Assembly (NCBI RefSeq): GCF_014205155.1 | Contig: NZ_JACHMX010000001.1 | Location: 4,960,001 to 5,024,000 of the forward strand | DNA length: 64,000 bases | Source: Amycolatopsis umgeniensis | GTDB lineage: Bacteria > Actinomycetota > Actinomycetes > Mycobacteriales > Pseudonocardiaceae | Direction of reading: 5' to 3' | Shown here: piece by piece, positions 50,042-61,220 of the stretch | Position numbering within the stretch: position 1 is the first letter of the stretch | Layout of the letters: each line of letters starts with the position of its first letter | Notes under the pieces: model-generated | Databases searched by the model: none | Told to the model about the DNA's origin: nothing | What the model saw: only the letters and a program-made list of their open reading frames with translations | Program-made: the position numbers and the translations under genes

Positions 50042-50318
50042 CGCACGCCCCACCCGACCCACGCCCCACCGCCGCCCTGTTCCTCACCGCGAGACGTCCC
50101 ACCTGCGGTGGTTCCACACGTCTGGACCAATCGCCGGTACTCCGCGCAGTGGTATCGGTCACAGGACAAACGTGGTCAAACGGACTCCCCGACTCGATCT
50201 TGAGAACGACGTCGCAGGTCACCGGTATCGCACGCCGGAAGAACCCGTACTGGCCGTGCGGCCAAGTTAGGGCAGCCTTATAGCACGGGGCCTAGGGACA
50301 AGAATGTGAGTCACGTCC

Positions 50319-50324
50319 TACACT
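50319..50324 (+). promoter_or_regulatory. Candidate -10 box of the nuo promoter
   Basis: TACACT fits TANNNT; GGGACA (50295-50300) lies 18 bases upstream as a possible -35. Transcription would start near 50331, so both Rex operators would lie just downstream and act as roadblocks. Uncertain; other starts are possible. Confidence 0.35.
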
Positions 50325-50335
50325 CGCCCCATGCT

Positions 50336-50353
50336 TTGTGAATCGCTTCACAT
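50336..50353 (+). promoter_or_regulatory. Rex operator 1 upstream of nuoA
   Basis: TTGTGAATCGCTTCACAT matches the Rex consensus at 17 of 18 positions counting the free centre. Confidence 0.88.
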
Positions 50354-50367
50354 CCTCGACGGGAGGC

Positions 50368-50385
50368 TTGTGAACTATTTCACAA
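50368..50385 (+). promoter_or_regulatory. Rex operator 2 upstream of nuoA
   Basis: TTGTGAACTATTTCACAA is a perfect match to TTGTGAANNNNTTCACAA. It lies exactly 32 bases (about three helical turns) from operator 1, so two Rex dimers would bind the same DNA face. Confidence 0.92.
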
Positions 50386-50411
50386 GCAAGGGGGCCGTCA
50401 TGCACGGCCCG

Positions 50412-50430
50412 TAAGGGTTGCCTAACCCTC
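50412..50430 (+). promoter_or_regulatory. Iron-box-like palindrome (DtxR/IdeR type) in the nuoA leader
   Basis: TAAGGGTTGCCTAACCCTC agrees with the DtxR consensus TTAGGTTAGCCTAACCTAA at about 15 of 19 positions, counting W positions. It can also fold as a hairpin (AGGGTT with AACCCT), and a GGGCCGT/ACGGCCC hairpin (50392-50410) precedes it, so an RNA role is the alternative. Confidence 0.45.
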
Positions 50431-50526
50431 GGCGGTGTGACCCAGGTGACTTAGGGTGCCGACCGAGGGAAGCGGTGAACCCCGACTCGAAAACCGCAGC
50501 GGCGCGGAAAGGATGGCGAAAACCCC

Positions 50527-50940
50527 GTGCTGATGTTGCCCGTGCTGGCCCAGGCGGACACCCCTACGGTGCCCAACCTGGACATGTACCTCCCCCTGGT
50601 CCTCCTGTTCGTCCTCGCTCTCGGATTCGCGGTGCTCTCGGTGCTGCTCGGCCCGCTCGTCGGCCCGAGCCGGGCCAACAAGGCGAAGCTCGCGGCCTAC
50701 GAATGCGGCATCGAACCGTCGCCGCAGCCGGTCGTCGGCGGCGGCCGGATGCCGGTCGCGTACTACATCACCGCGATGCTGTTCATCCTGTTCGACATCG
50801 AGATGGTCTTCCTCTACCCGTTCGCGGTCTCCGCGGACGCGCTGGGCATGTTCGGCCTGGTGGAGATCGTGCTGTTCATCGCGACGGTCGGTTTCGCGTA
50901 CGCCTACGTATGGCGTCGCGGCGGCCTGGATTGGAACTAG
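50527..50940 (+). CDS. nuoA: NADH-quinone oxidoreductase subunit A
   Basis: NuoA is a three-helix membrane-arm subunit of complex I near the quinone site. The 137-residue product contains KLAAYECGIEP (conserved Glu and Cys loop) and MLFILFDIEMVFLYPFAV. The GTG start lacks a close Shine-Dalgarno; a GGAAAGGA stretch ends 13 bases upstream, so ATG at 50533 is possible. It heads the nuo operon and is preceded by two Rex operators. Confidence 0.95.
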   Translation: MLMLPVLAQADTPTVPNLDMYLPLVLLFVLALGFAVLSVLLGPLVGPSRANKAKLAAYECGIEPSPQPVVGGGRMPVAYYITAMLFILFDIEMVFLYPFAVSADALGMFGLVEIVLFIATVGFAYAYVWRRGGLDWN

Positions 50941-50946
50941 AGAAGC

Positions 50947-51495
50947 ATGGGCCTCGAAGAAAAACTCCCCAACGGCATCCTGCTGGCCAGTCTCGAAGGC
51001 CTGGTGAACTGGGCCCGCAAGAACTCGATGTGGCCCGCCACCTTCGGTCTCGCCTGCTGCGCGATCGAGATGATGACCGTCGGCGGTTCCCGCTACGACA
51101 TCGCCCGCTTCGGCATGGAGCGCTTCAGCGCGACGCCGCGCCAGGCGGATCTGATGATCGTCGCGGGCCGCGTCACGCAGAAGATGGCGCCGGTGCTCCG
51201 CCAGATCTACGACCAGATGGCCGAGCCCAAGTGGGTGCTGGCGATGGGCGTCTGCGCCTCGTCCGGCGGCATGTTCAACAACTACGCCGTGGTGCAGGGC
51301 GTCGACCACATCGTCCCGGTCGACATGTACCTCCCCGGCTGCCCGCCGCGCCCCGAGATGCTGCTCGACGCGATTTTGAAGCTGCACGCCAAGATCCAGG
51401 ACGAGCCGATCAACGCCCGCCGGGCCGCGATCCGCGCCGCCAGTGGTGAGCGCACCGAGCTGATCGCCTCCTCGATCAAGTACGCGAAGAAGTGA
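50947..51495 (+). CDS. nuoB: NADH-quinone oxidoreductase subunit B
   Basis: NuoB binds cluster N2, the last Fe-S centre before quinone. The cysteine ligands are in [21 protein letters not shown] and [12 protein letters not shown]. 182 residues. ATG six bases after nuoA; the stop overlaps nuoC by four bases. Confidence 0.97.
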   Translation: MGLEEKLPNGILLASLEGLVNWARKNSMWPATFGLACCAIEMMTVGGSRYDIARFGMERFSATPRQADLMIVAGRVTQKMAPVLRQIYDQMAEPKWVLAMGVCASSGGMFNNYAVVQGVDHIVPVDMYLPGCPPRPEMLLDAILKLHAKIQDEPINARRAAIRAASGERTELIASSIKYAKK

Positions 51496-52262
51496 GCGAA
51501 GTGCCTGAAGAGACTCCCGAGACCCCGGAAACCGGCGGCGAGCAGTCCAGCGCGGACAGGCCCGAAGGCGGCTTGGAGCCGCAGGGCGTCCGCCCGGCCG
51601 AACCGGTCGTCACCGGTAAAGAGCGCCAGGGCATGTTCGGCGTGCACGGCACCGGTGACACCTCCGGTTACGGCGGCGTCCGCCTCCCCGCGTTCAACCC
51701 GCCCCCGGCGGAGCGTCCGTACGGCGGCTGGTTCGACGAGTTCGCCGACGAGTTCTACGCGGCCTTGGCGGACAACAAGATCCCGGCCGACGCGGTCCTG
51801 CAGACCACCGTCGACCGCGGCGAGATCACCTTCTACGTCGCCCGCGAGCACCTCGTCGAGATCGCGCGGACCCTGCGAGACGACACCGGCCTCCGGTTCG
51901 AGCTGCTCAGCTCGGTCTCCGGGGTCGACTACGGCGTCGACGTCCCGCAGCGGCTGCATTCGGTCTACCACTTCACGTCGATGACCTACCGCCGTCGCAT
52001 CCGGCTGGAAGTCACCCTCGACATCGAGGATCCGCACGTCCCGTCGCTGGTCGGGCTCTACCCGACGGCCGACTGGCAGGAGCGGGAGACCTGGGACATG
52101 TTCGGCATTGTCTACGACGGTCACCCGGCACTGACCCGCATCCTCATGCCGGACGACTGGGACGGCCACCCCCAGCGCAAGGACTACCCGCTCGGCGGGA
52201 TCCCGGTCGAATACAAGGGCGCGGAGATCCCGCCGCCGGACCAGCGGAGGTCGTACTCGTGA
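51492..52262 (+). CDS. nuoC: NADH-quinone oxidoreductase subunit C
   Basis: A 256-residue peripheral-arm subunit. The N-terminal 80 residues are acidic, Pro-rich and apparently disordered, an actinobacterial extension. The core ends with VKLxDPxVPSL-type segment (here [20 protein letters not shown]), [15 protein letters not shown] and the conserved [20 protein letters not shown]. Overlaps nuoB and nuoD by four bases each (GTGA). Confidence 0.96.
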   Translation: MSEVPEETPETPETGGEQSSADRPEGGLEPQGVRPAEPVVTGKERQGMFGVHGTGDTSGYGGVRLPAFNPPPAERPYGGWFDEFADEFYAALADNKIPADAVLQTTVDRGEITFYVAREHLVEIARTLRDDTGLRFELLSSVSGVDYGVDVPQRLHSVYHFTSMTYRRRIRLEVTLDIEDPHVPSLVGLYPTADWQERETWDMFGIVYDGHPALTRILMPDDWDGHPQRKDYPLGGIPVEYKGAEIPPPDQRRSYS

Positions 52263-53590
52263 GCACCGAATTCCAGGAAACGGAAGTCCCCGAAGCCGAC
52301 TCCCGCGAGACCACCGAAGGCCGCGTCTACACCGTCTCCGGCGGTGACTGGGAAGACCTCATCGAGGACTCGCGCCACGACGAGCGCATGGTCATCAACA
52401 TGGGCCCGCAGCACCCGTCGACGCACGGCGTGCTCCGGCTCGTGCTGGAGATGGAGGGCGAGACCGTCACCCAGCTCCGCTCGGTCATCGGCTACCTGCA
52501 CACCGGGATCGAGAAGAACTGCGAGTACCGCACGTGGACCCAGGGCGTCACCTTCGTGACGCGCATGGACTACCTCGCGCCGCTCTCCACCGAACTCGCG
52601 TACTGCCTCGGGGTCGAGAAGCTGCTCGGCATCCAGGCCCCGCGCCGCGCCGAGCTGCTGCGCGTGATGCTGCTGGAGATCAACCGCATCGGCTCGCACC
52701 TGGTCTACATCGCCACCGGCGGTATGGAGCTCGGCGCGACCACCGCGATGACGCTCGGTTTCCGTGAGCGCGAAGAGGTCCTGCACCTGCTGGAGCACCT
52801 CACCGGTCTCCGGATGAACCACGCGTTCATCCGCCCCGGCGGCCTCGCGCAGGACATGCCGGACGACTACCAAGAGGTCGTCAGCGCGTTCGTCAAGACG
52901 ATGGACGAGCGGCTTCCCTTGTACGACAAGCTCTTCACCGGCCAGCCGATCTGGCGCAACCGGCTCAAGGGCGTCGGCTACCTGCCGGTGGACGCCTGCC
53001 TCGCGCTCGGTGTCACCGGTCCGGTGCTGCGCAGCGCCGGTCTCCCGTGGGACCTGCGCAAGACCGAGCCGTACTCCCGCTACGACGAGTTCGAGTTCGA
53101 CATCCCGACCTCGACCGACGCGGACTGCTGGGCGCGGTACCTGATCCGCGTCGAGGAGATGCACCAGAGCCTGCGGATCATCAAGCAGTGCCTGAAGAAG
53201 CTCGAGCCGGGCCCGGTCATGGTCGAGGACAAGAAGGTCGCCTGGCCCGCGCAGCTCTCGCTCGGCAGTGACGGCTTGGGCAACTCGCTCGAGCACGTCC
53301 GCAAGATCATGGGCCAGTCGATGGAATCGCTGATCCACCACTTCAAGCTGGTCACCGAGGGCTTCAAGGTCCCGGCCGGCCAGTCCTACACGACCGTGGA
53401 ATCGCCGCGCGGCGAACTCGGCGTGCACCTCGTGTCCGACGGCGGCACCAGGCCGCTGCGGGTCCACGTGCGCGAACCGAGTTTCGTGAACCTGCAGTCG
53501 ATGCCCGCGATGGCCGAAGGCGGCCTGGTGGCGGACGTCATCGCCGCCATCGCCTCGATCGACCCCGTCATGGGGGGAGTGGACCGATGA
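52259..53590 (+). CDS. nuoD: NADH-quinone oxidoreductase subunit D
   Basis: NuoD, related to the large subunit of NiFe hydrogenase, forms the quinone-binding cavity with NuoB. 443 residues with [18 protein letters not shown] (quinone-site His and Thr region), [17 protein letters not shown] and the C-terminal [20 protein letters not shown]. The first 35 residues are an acidic extension. The GTGA and ATGA overlaps show tight coupling. Confidence 0.97.
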   Translation: MSTEFQETEVPEADSRETTEGRVYTVSGGDWEDLIEDSRHDERMVINMGPQHPSTHGVLRLVLEMEGETVTQLRSVIGYLHTGIEKNCEYRTWTQGVTFVTRMDYLAPLSTELAYCLGVEKLLGIQAPRRAELLRVMLLEINRIGSHLVYIATGGMELGATTAMTLGFREREEVLHLLEHLTGLRMNHAFIRPGGLAQDMPDDYQEVVSAFVKTMDERLPLYDKLFTGQPIWRNRLKGVGYLPVDACLALGVTGPVLRSAGLPWDLRKTEPYSRYDEFEFDIPTSTDADCWARYLIRVEEMHQSLRIIKQCLKKLEPGPVMVEDKKVAWPAQLSLGSDGLGNSLEHVRKIMGQSMESLIHHFKLVTEGFKVPAGQSYTTVESPRGELGVHLVSDGGTRPLRVHVREPSFVNLQSMPAMAEGGLVADVIAAIASIDPVMGGVDR

Positions 53591-54456
53591 CCCAGCCCGG
53601 AACGACACCGACGCCCGAGCCCGGCACCAGTTTCGCCGAGCAGACCCACGTCGCCGCCGGTGGTGACGTCGACGTGATCGCGATCGCGCCGGATCCCGCC
53701 GAGGCGGAAGGGATCCTGGAGAACGCGAAGCCCGAAGACATCTTCGACGCCGACACCCACGCCAGGGCGCAGAACCTGATCTCGCGCTACCCGCAGTCGC
53801 GCTCGGCGCTGCTGCCGCTGCTGCACCTCGTGCAGTCGGTGCAGGGTTACGTGAGCCAGGAGGGCATCGCCTTCTGCGCCGCGCAGCTGGATCTGTCCGA
53901 CGCCGAGGTCAGCGCGGTCGCGACGTTCTACACCATGTACAAACGCCGCCCGTGCGGCGAGCACCTGGTGAGCGTCTGCACCAACACGCTCTGCGCGGCC
54001 ATGGGCGGCGACGCGATCTACAAGAAGCTCCAGACGCATCTCGGTTCCGACGAGAAGCCGCTGGGGCACAACGAGACCGCGGGAACGCCGAACGAGCCCG
54101 GCTCGATCACGCTGGAGCACGCCGAATGCCTCGCGGCCTGTGACCTCGCCCCGGTCATCCAGGTCAACTACGAGTACTTCGACAACCAGACCGAGGACAA
54201 GGCCGTCGCGCTGGTCGACGCGTTGCAGGCGGGCAAGAAGCCCGCCCCGACGCGTGGCGCGCCGCTGACGAGCTTCAAGGGCGCCGAACTGCAGCTCGCC
54301 GGGTTCTTCCCCGACGACGCGCAGCAGTACCGCACGGATGTCGACGGGCCTTCGCAGGCCGTCGAAACCCTGCGGGGCGCGCAGGTCGCGCAGGACCGCG
54401 GTTGGACGGCGCCCGCCATGAAGGACGTGGCCTTGCCGGAAGTGGAGAAGAAGTAA
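53587..54456 (+). CDS. nuoE: NADH-quinone oxidoreductase subunit E
   Basis: NuoE carries a 2Fe-2S cluster (N1a) in the NADH-oxidising module. Ligands are in [14 protein letters not shown] and [19 protein letters not shown]. At 289 residues it is longer than E. coli NuoE (166): there is a Pro/Thr-rich, acidic N-terminal part and a C-terminal extension of about 75 residues (from [20 protein letters not shown]) as in other actinobacteria. ATGA overlap with nuoD; one-base overlap with nuoF. Confidence 0.95.
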   Translation: MTQPGTTPTPEPGTSFAEQTHVAAGGDVDVIAIAPDPAEAEGILENAKPEDIFDADTHARAQNLISRYPQSRSALLPLLHLVQSVQGYVSQEGIAFCAAQLDLSDAEVSAVATFYTMYKRRPCGEHLVSVCTNTLCAAMGGDAIYKKLQTHLGSDEKPLGHNETAGTPNEPGSITLEHAECLAACDLAPVIQVNYEYFDNQTEDKAVALVDALQAGKKPAPTRGAPLTSFKGAELQLAGFFPDDAQQYRTDVDGPSQAVETLRGAQVAQDRGWTAPAMKDVALPEVEKK

Positions 54457-55736
54457 TGGCAGATCCCATCACTCCGGTCCTCACGAAGCGCTGGCTTTCG
54501 CCCAACTCCTGGACGATCCAGTCCTACGAAGCCCTTGAGGGCTACACCGCGATCCGCAAGGCGCTCAAGGGCACTCCCGAGCAGATCGTCCAGCTGGTCA
54601 AGGACTCCGGCCTCCGCGGCCGGGGCGGCGCGGGCTTCCCCGCCGGCATCAAGTGGTCCTTCATGCCGCCGAACGAGGACAAGCCGCACTACCTCGTCAT
54701 CAACGCCGACGAGGGTGAGCCGGGCACCTGCAAGGACATCCCGCTGATGATGGCGGACCCGCACTCGCTGATCGAGGGCTGCATCATCGCCTCGTACGCG
54801 ATGCGCTCGCACCACTGCTTCATCTACGTCCGCGGCGAGGCGCTGCACTGCATCCGCCGCCTCAACGCGGCCGTGCGCGAGGCCTACGAAGCGGGCTACC
54901 TCGGCAAGAACATCCTCGACTCCGGATTCGACCTCGACATCACCGTGCACGCGGGCGCCGGGGCGTACATCTGCGGCGAGGAGACGGCGCTGCTGGACTC
55001 GCTGGAGGGCCGTCGTGGCCAGCCGCGGCTCAAGCCGCCGTTCCCGGCAGCCGCTGGTCTCTATGCCGCGCCGACCACGGTCAACAACGTCGAGACCATC
55101 GCCAGCGCGCCGTACATCATCAACGGCGGTTCCGACTGGTTCCGCCAGATGGGCCGCGAGAAGTCGCCCGGTCCGAAGATCTACTCGATCTCCGGCCACG
55201 TCGAGAAGCCCGGCCAGTACGAATGCCCGCTCGGCACCACGCTGCGCGAGCTGCTCGACATGGCGGGCGGCATGAAGGACGGCGTCCCGCTGAAGTTCTG
55301 GACGCCGGGTGGTTCGTCCACGCCGATGTTCACCAAGGAACACCTCGATGTTCCGCTGGACTTCGAAGGCGCGGCGGAAGCCGGGTCGATGCTGGGCACG
55401 ACGGCCGTGCAGGTCTTCAACGAGACCGTTTCCGTGCCGTGGGCCGTGATGAAGTGGACGCAGTTCTACGAGCACGAGTCCTGCGGCAAGTGCACGCCGT
55501 GCCGCGAGGGCACGTACTGGCTGGCGCAGATCCTGGAGCGCATGGTCGAGGGCAAGGGCACCGAAGAGGACATCGACACCCTCCTCGACGTCTGCGACAA
55601 CATCCTCGGCCGCTCGTTCTGCGCCCTCGGTGACGGCGCGGTCTCGCCGATCCAGAGCGGGATCAAGTACTTCCGGGATGAATTCCTGGCTTTGTGTAAC
55701 GCAAACAAGCGCGAATTGGTGGGGGCGCAGGCATGA
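54456..55736 (+). CDS. nuoF: NADH-quinone oxidoreductase subunit F
   Basis: NuoF binds NADH, FMN and the 4Fe-4S cluster N3. The 426-residue product has the Gly-rich NADH site [22 protein letters not shown]-site [14 protein letters not shown] and [20 protein letters not shown], and cluster ligands [20 protein letters not shown] with a later Cys. ATG at 54456 overlaps the nuoE stop by one base (TAATG). Confidence 0.97.
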   Translation: MADPITPVLTKRWLSPNSWTIQSYEALEGYTAIRKALKGTPEQIVQLVKDSGLRGRGGAGFPAGIKWSFMPPNEDKPHYLVINADEGEPGTCKDIPLMMADPHSLIEGCIIASYAMRSHHCFIYVRGEALHCIRRLNAAVREAYEAGYLGKNILDSGFDLDITVHAGAGAYICGEETALLDSLEGRRGQPRLKPPFPAAAGLYAAPTTVNNVETIASAPYIINGGSDWFRQMGREKSPGPKIYSISGHVEKPGQYECPLGTTLRELLDMAGGMKDGVPLKFWTPGGSSTPMFTKEHLDVPLDFEGAAEAGSMLGTTAVQVFNETVSVPWAVMKWTQFYEHESCGKCTPCREGTYWLAQILERMVEGKGTEEDIDTLLDVCDNILGRSFCALGDGAVSPIQSGIKYFRDEFLALCNANKRELVGAQA

Positions 55737-58204
55737 CGATCGCACCCGACAGGCCCGAAACGTCCACAGAGGACATTCCGGTTCCCGAAGGCCACGTCAA
55801 GCTGGTCATCGACGGTGAGACGGTCATCGCGCCCAAGGGCGAGCTGCTGATCCGCACCGCCGAAAGGCTCGGCACGGTCATCCCGCGTTTCTGCGACCAC
55901 CCGCTGCTCGACCCGGCGGGCGCCTGCCGCCAGTGCCTGGTCGAGGTCGAAATGGGCGGCCGTCCGATGCCGAAGCCGCAGGCCTCGTGCACCATGACGG
56001 TCGCCGACGGCATGGTCGTGAAGACCCAGCTGACCTCGGCCGTCGCGGACAAGGCCCAGCAGGGTGTGATGGAGCTGCTGCTCATCAACCACCCGCTGGA
56101 CTGCCCGATCTGCGACAAGGGCGGCGAGTGCCCGCTGCAGAACCAGGCGCTCGCGCACGGCCGCGCGGAGTCCCGTTTCGTCGACACGAAGCGGACGTTC
56201 GCGAAGCCGCTGCCGATCTCCTCGCAGGTGCTCCTGGACAGGGAGCGTTGCGTGCTCTGCCAGCGCTGCACCCGGTTCTCGCGCGAGATCGCCGGCGACC
56301 CGTTCATCGAACTGCTCGAACGCGGCGCCCACCAGCAGATCGGCACCGCCGAGACCGCTGACGTGCTGGACCTGGCTTCCCGGACCACGTCGGGCCAGCC
56401 GTTCCAGTCGTACTTCTCCGGCAACGTCATCCAGATCTGTCCGGTCGGCGCGCTGACTTCGGCCGCGTACCGGTTCCGTTCGCGGCCGTTCGACCTGGTG
56501 TCCGCGCCGAGCGTGTGCGAGCACTGCTCGTCCGGCTGCGCCGAGCGCACCGACTTCCGCCGCGGCAAGGTCATGCGGAAGCTCGCGGGCGACGACCCCG
56601 AGGTCAACGAAGAGTGGCTTTGCGACAAGGGCCGGTTCGGCTTCCGCTACGCCACCGCCGAAGACCGCGTCCGCCGTCCGCTGGTCCGCAACGCCGACGG
56701 AGTGCTGGAAGAGGCTTCCTGGACCGACGCGCTGCGCGCGGCCGCGGCCGGGCTCGCCAAGGCGCGGGACGGCAAGGGCGCCGCGGTGCTGACTGGCGGC
56801 AGGTTGACTGTCGAGGACGCCTACGCGTACTCGAAGTTCGCGCGAATCGCCTTGGGCACCAACGACATCGACTTCCGGGCCCGTCCGCATTCGGCCGAGG
56901 AGCTCGGCTTCCTCGCCACGCACGTGGTCGGGACGACGCCGGAAAGCGGCGTCACCTTCGGCGAGATCGAGCGGGCGCGCACGGTGCTGTGCGTCGCGTT
57001 CGAGCCGGAGGACGAGGCGCCGATCGTGTTCCTGCGGCTGCGCAAGGCGGCCCGCAAGAACCGTACCCGCGTCGTCCACTTGGGACAGTGGACCACCTCC
57101 TCGGTCCGCAAGACCTTCGGTGAGCTGCTGGCCTGCGCGCCGGGCAGCGAAGCCGCCGCGATCGACGGGATCGCGCAGCACGCGCAGGACGTCGACCAGG
57201 CCCTGACGGCCGAAGGCTCCGTGATCCTCGTCGGCGAGCGTGCCGCCGAGGTCCCCGGCCTGTTCTCGGCCCTGCACCGGCTGGTGGAGCGCACCGGCGC
57301 CCGGCTCGCGTGGATCCCGCGTCGCGCGGGTGAGCGCGGCGCCCTGGCGGCGGGCGCGACGCCGACGCTGCTGCCCGGCGGCCGTCCGGTCACCGACGCC
57401 GCGGCTCGCGCCGAGGTCGAAAAGGCTTGGGGTGTCACGCTTCCCGCCACGGCGGGCCGCGACACCACCGCGATCCTCAAGGCCGCTTCCGGCAATGACC
57501 TCGACGGTCTGCTCGTCGGCGGGGTCGACCCGGACGACCTGGCGGATCCGGATCTGGCCCGTCGCGCGCTGGAGAACGCGAAGTTCGTGGTCAGCCTCGA
57601 ACTGCGGCACAGTGCGGTCACCGAGCACGCGGACGTCGTCCTCCCGATCGCCCCGGCGGTCGAGAAGGCGGGCACCTACCTCAACTGGGAAGGCCGCCAC
57701 CGCGAGTTCGCCGTCACCCTCGAAGGCACCGGCGCCCTGCCGGACTGCCGGGTGCTCGACACCCTCGCCGTCGAGATGGACGCCGACCTGTTCACCCAGA
57801 CCCCGGCCGCCGCGGCCGCCGATCTGGCCAAACTGCCCGGCAAGACCAAGCCCGCGACCTTCGAACCGGTGGCCGCCACGGCCGCCGCGATCGCGGGCGA
57901 CGGCAAGGTTCTCCTCGCCACCTGGCGTCAGCTGATCGACAACGGTTCGCTGCAGGACGACGAGCCGCACCTCAAGGGCACGCAGCGCGAGGTCGTCGCC
58001 AAGCTCTCGGCGAAGACCGCCGAAGGCTTGGGCGGCACCGTGAAGGTCTCCACCGAACGCGGTTCCATCACGCTGCCGATCGAGGTCGCGGACCTGCCGG
58101 ACGGCGTCGTGTGGCTCCCGGGCAACTCCGACGGCTCAGCCGTCCGCGCGGCGCTGGCCGCCGGACACGGTTCGGCCGTCAACCTCACCGGAGGTGAGAA
58201 GTGA
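55733..58204 (+). CDS. nuoG: NADH-quinone oxidoreductase subunit G
   Basis: The 823-residue NuoG chains electrons through 2Fe-2S and 4Fe-4S clusters. It has the ferredoxin motif [37 protein letters not shown], the [19 protein letters not shown] pair and [15 protein letters not shown] to [10 protein letters not shown], the last giving the extra cluster N7. The molybdopterin-oxidoreductase-like domain follows; no cofactor is expected there. Overlaps nuoF and nuoH by four bases. Confidence 0.97.
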   Translation: MTIAPDRPETSTEDIPVPEGHVKLVIDGETVIAPKGELLIRTAERLGTVIPRFCDHPLLDPAGACRQCLVEVEMGGRPMPKPQASCTMTVADGMVVKTQLTSAVADKAQQGVMELLLINHPLDCPICDKGGECPLQNQALAHGRAESRFVDTKRTFAKPLPISSQVLLDRERCVLCQRCTRFSREIAGDPFIELLERGAHQQIGTAETADVLDLASRTTSGQPFQSYFSGNVIQICPVGALTSAAYRFRSRPFDLVSAPSVCEHCSSGCAERTDFRRGKVMRKLAGDDPEVNEEWLCDKGRFGFRYATAEDRVRRPLVRNADGVLEEASWTDALRAAAAGLAKARDGKGAAVLTGGRLTVEDAYAYSKFARIALGTNDIDFRARPHSAEELGFLATHVVGTTPESGVTFGEIERARTVLCVAFEPEDEAPIVFLRLRKAARKNRTRVVHLGQWTTSSVRKTFGELLACAPGSEAAAIDGIAQHAQDVDQALTAEGSVILVGERAAEVPGLFSALHRLVERTGARLAWIPRRAGERGALAAGATPTLLPGGRPVTDAAARAEVEKAWGVTLPATAGRDTTAILKAASGNDLDGLLVGGVDPDDLADPDLARRALENAKFVVSLELRHSAVTEHADVVLPIAPAVEKAGTYLNWEGRHREFAVTLEGTGALPDCRVLDTLAVEMDADLFTQTPAAAAADLAKLPGKTKPATFEPVAATAAAIAGDGKVLLATWRQLIDNGSLQDDEPHLKGTQREVVAKLSAKTAEGLGGTVKVSTERGSITLPIEVADLPDGVVWLPGNSDGSAVRAALAAGHGSAVNLTGGEK

Positions 58205-59541
58205 CTCCGTTGCTCAGCCAGATGCCGGACGCCGCCGAACGGGCGGCGCTGCTGGCGGACGACCCGTTGTGGCTGGTCCTGATCAAGACGGTCGTCATCC
58301 TGCTGATCGGCCCGATCCTGACGATCTTCCTGATCGTCTGGGAGCGCAAGGCCGTCGGCCGGATGCAGAACCGCCCCGGCCCCAACCGGGTCGGGCCCGG
58401 CGGCTACCTGCAGTCCCTCGCGGACGCGATCAAGCTGCCGTTCAAGGAACAGATCATCCCGGACACCGCCGACCGCAAGGTGTACTTCCTCGCCCCGGTC
58501 ATCTCGGCGGTGCCCGCGCTGATCGCGCTGGCGGCGATCCCGTTCGGCCCGGTGGTCTCGATCTTCGGTGAGAAGACCGTGCTCCAGCTGGTCGACCTCC
58601 CGGTCGGCGTGCTGGTGATCCTCGCCTGCTCCTCGATCGGCGTGTACGGCCTGGTGCTCGCGGGCTGGTCTTCGGGTTCCCCGTATCCGCTGCTCGGTGG
58701 ACTGCGAAGCGCGGCGCAGGTGATCTCCTACGAGATCGCGATGGGCCTGTCCATCGTGGGCGTGATCCTCTACGCCGGTTCGATGTCGACCTCGCAGATC
58801 GTCGAGTCGCAGCAGGGCGGCTGGTACTTCTACCTGCTGCTGCCGAGTTTCGTGATCTACCTGATCTCCATGGTCGGCGAGACCAACCGCGCGCCGTTCG
58901 ACCTCCCCGAGGCCGAATCCGAGCTGGTCGGTGGTTTCCACACCGAGTACAGCTCGATGAAGTTCGCGATGTTCTTCCTCGCCGAGTACGTCAACATGGT
59001 GATCGTTTCGGCGTTCGCGACCACGTTGTTCCTCGGCGGCTGGAAGTTCCCGTTCGTCGGCGCCGACCACGCGCTCAACCAGGGCTGGCTCCCGCTGCTG
59101 TGGTTCACCGCCAAGCTGTTCATCCTGCTGTTCGGCTTCATCTGGCTGCGCGGCACGCTGCCCCGGCTGCGGTACGACCAGTTCATGCGGCTGGGCTGGA
59201 AGGTCCTGGTCCCGGTCAACCTGGTCTGGATCGTGGTGATCGTCACGGTCCGCGCGCTGCTGCGCCAGGAGGGTGGGCTCAGCGTCCCGCAGATCCTCAT
59301 CGGTGGCGGGGCGGTCCTCGTCTTCCTGGTCATCCTGAGCCTGCTGCTGCCGGACAAGAAGGTCCCGGAAGACGACTACATCCCGGTGACCGGCGGCGGG
59401 TTCCCGGTGCCGCCGCTCGACCTCCAGGTTCCGGACAAGACTCCGCGTCAGAAGGCCCTCGAGAAGGCCGAAGCCCGGGCGGCCAAGCGCAAGCCCGCGG
59501 CGGTTTCCAGTGGAAGGGAGGCCGGCGATGGGGATGTTTGA
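58201..59541 (+). CDS. nuoH: NADH-quinone oxidoreductase subunit H
   Basis: NuoH is the eight-helix membrane subunit joining the arms and lining the quinone tunnel. 446 residues with [40 protein letters not shown] and [20 protein letters not shown] segment ([20 protein letters not shown]). A soluble C-terminal tail of about 70 residues (Lys/Pro/Ala-rich) is longer than in E. coli. The end overlaps nuoI by 14 bases. Confidence 0.97.
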   Translation: MTPLLSQMPDAAERAALLADDPLWLVLIKTVVILLIGPILTIFLIVWERKAVGRMQNRPGPNRVGPGGYLQSLADAIKLPFKEQIIPDTADRKVYFLAPVISAVPALIALAAIPFGPVVSIFGEKTVLQLVDLPVGVLVILACSSIGVYGLVLAGWSSGSPYPLLGGLRSAAQVISYEIAMGLSIVGVILYAGSMSTSQIVESQQGGWYFYLLLPSFVIYLISMVGETNRAPFDLPEAESELVGGFHTEYSSMKFAMFFLAEYVNMVIVSAFATTLFLGGWKFPFVGADHALNQGWLPLLWFTAKLFILLFGFIWLRGTLPRLRYDQFMRLGWKVLVPVNLVWIVVIVTVRALLRQEGGLSVPQILIGGGAVLVFLVILSLLLPDKKVPEDDYIPVTGGGFPVPPLDLQVPDKTPRQKALEKAEARAAKRKPAAVSSGREAGDGDV

Positions 59542-60070
59542 TCCCATCAAGGGTTTCGGTGTCACCTTCGGGATGATGTTCAAGAAGGTCGCCACCGAGG
59601 AGTACCCGGAGGCAGGCGCCCCCGCCGCCCCGCGCTATCACGGCAGGCACCAGCTCAACCGGCATCCGGACGGGCTGGAGAAATGCGTCGGCTGCGAGCT
59701 GTGCGCGTGGGCCTGCCCGGCGGACGCGATCTTCGTCGAAGGCGGCGACAACACCGAAGAGGCACGCTTCTCGCCCGGTGAGCGGTACGGCGCCGACTAC
59801 CAGATCAACTACCTGCGCTGCATCGGCTGCGGGTTGTGCGTCGAGGCCTGCCCGACCCGGTCACTGACGATGATCAACTTCTACGAGCTGGCCGACGACG
59901 ACCGGCAGCGGTTGATCTACACCAAGGAAGACCTCCTCGCGCCGCTGCTGCCCGGCATGGAGCAGCCGCCGCATCCGATGCGGCTCGGCGAGAACGAGCA
60001 GGACTACTACGTGAACGGCCCCGAGCTCGCGCGCCAGAAGTCGATCGAGTCGACGGAGGCCGTCCAGTGA
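59528..60070 (+). CDS. nuoI: NADH-quinone oxidoreductase subunit I
   Basis: NuoI holds two 4Fe-4S clusters (N6a, N6b): [18 protein letters not shown] and [18 protein letters not shown]. 180 residues. ATG at 59528 is chosen over the in-frame start at 59510 because GGGAGG lies about seven bases upstream, within the nuoH coding end. The GTGA overlap with nuoJ follows. Confidence 0.96.
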   Translation: MGMFDPIKGFGVTFGMMFKKVATEEYPEAGAPAAPRYHGRHQLNRHPDGLEKCVGCELCAWACPADAIFVEGGDNTEEARFSPGERYGADYQINYLRCIGCGLCVEACPTRSLTMINFYELADDDRQRLIYTKEDLLAPLLPGMEQPPHPMRLGENEQDYYVNGPELARQKSIESTEAVQ

Positions 60071-60912
60071 TCACGGCTTTCCTCGCCCAGACCGACGTTT
60101 CGGCCGGCATCACCACCGGCGAGACCATCGCGTTCTGGGTGCTCGGCCCGCTCGCGCTGCTTGGCGGACTAGGCATGATCTTCTCTCGCAACGCCGTGCA
60201 CTCGGCGCTGTGGCTGGTCCTCACGATGCTGTGCCTCGGCGCGCTGTACATGATCCAGCAGGCGCCGTTCCTCGGCTTCACGCAGATCATCGTCTACACC
60301 GGCGCGATCATGATGCTGTTCCTGTTCGTGCTGATGCTGGTCGGCAGGGAGAGCTCGGACTCGGTCGTCGAGGTGCTGCGCGGGCAGCGGGTCATGGCGA
60401 CCCTGCTCGGCATCGGCGTCGGCGGGCTGCTCGCCGCGGGCCTCGCCCGCGCGCTGGCCAACGTCACCCCGGCCCTGCCGCTCGACCCGGCGAACGTCGA
60501 CGGCGGCGGCCCCGGCGGGCTGGGACGGCTCATCTTCACCAAGTACCTGTTCCCGTTCGAGCTCACCTCGGCGCTGCTGATCACCGCCGCGCTCGGCGCG
60601 ATGGTGCTCGCCTTCACGGACAGGCACGCCAAGGGCGGCAAGAAGTCGCAGAAGGAACTCGTCGTCGACCGGTTCACCGGAAAGCACGACAGGCCTTCGC
60701 CGCTGCCCGGTCCGGGTGTCTTCGCGACCGCCAACTCGGTCGCCACCCCGGCGCTGCTGCCCGACGGTTCGATCGCCCCGGAGTCGCTTTCGGACATCAT
60801 CGAATCGACTTCGGCCTCGCGGCTGGAAGACGAGCGCAAGCAGGTGTCCGGCTCTGAACCGGGCCCGGACGCCCACGCGCTCGTCGGCAAGAAAGAAGGG
60901 GACGAGGAATGA
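60067..60912 (+). CDS. nuoJ: NADH-quinone oxidoreductase subunit J
   Basis: A 281-residue membrane subunit with five helices; [20 protein letters not shown] and [20 protein letters not shown] are the conserved parts. The last 110 residues are hydrophilic, ending EEG-like KKEGDEE, an actinobacterial extension. GTG at 60067 overlaps nuoI by four bases; ATGA overlap with nuoK. Confidence 0.95.
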   Translation: MITAFLAQTDVSAGITTGETIAFWVLGPLALLGGLGMIFSRNAVHSALWLVLTMLCLGALYMIQQAPFLGFTQIIVYTGAIMMLFLFVLMLVGRESSDSVVEVLRGQRVMATLLGIGVGGLLAAGLARALANVTPALPLDPANVDGGGPGGLGRLIFTKYLFPFELTSALLITAALGAMVLAFTDRHAKGGKKSQKELVVDRFTGKHDRPSPLPGPGVFATANSVATPALLPDGSIAPESLSDIIESTSASRLEDERKQVSGSEPGPDAHALVGKKEGDEE

Positions 60913-61208
60913 CCCCGACGTACTACCTGCTCCTGTCCGCGCTGTTGTTCGCCATCGGCGCTGTCGGGGTGCTGGTGCGCCGCAACGCGATCGTCGTGTT
61001 CATGTGCATCGAGCTGATGCTGAACGCGGCGAACCTGTCCCTGGTCACGTTCGCCCGGATCAACGGGTCGCTCGACGGTCAGGTGATGGCGTTCTTCGTG
61101 ATGGTCGTCGCCGCCGCCGAAGTCGTGGTGGGCCTCGCGATCATCATGGCGATCTTCCGCACCCGGCGCTCGGCCTCGGTCGACGACACCAACCTGCTGA
61201 AGTACTAG
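60909..61208 (+). CDS. nuoK: NADH-quinone oxidoreductase subunit K
   Basis: A 99-residue three-helix subunit related to MrpC. Conserved Glu residues in the membrane lie in [20 protein letters not shown] and [18 protein letters not shown], part of the proton path. The stop is 12 bases before nuoL. Confidence 0.97.
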   Translation: MTPTYYLLLSALLFAIGAVGVLVRRNAIVVFMCIELMLNAANLSLVTFARINGSLDGQVMAFFVMVVAAAEVVVGLAIIMAIFRTRRSASVDDTNLLKY

Positions 61209-61220
61209 GGAGCACCGAGA

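Larger units (their letters stand above)
49754..50526. other. 773-bp gap before nuoA: repeats, then a regulatory region
   Basis: From the left it holds a GAAGGGGCCCTTC palindrome, a 21-nt repeat array (49920-50041), about 220 bp with nothing recognised, and then a dense control region (50267-50450) with a predicted -10, two Rex operators and an iron-box-like palindrome. No ORF here has a ribosome-binding site or protein-like composition. It is the largest gene-free stretch in the window. Confidence 0.6.

Noticed and set aside
49807..50526. A hidden gene in the gap before nuoA
   Set aside because: Short frames there have no ribosome-binding site, cross the repeats and lack coding bias.
55466..57970. 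834-codon minus-strand ORF opposite nuoF and nuoG
   Set aside because: Same reasoning: antisense to conserved complex I genes, biased composition, no start signals.
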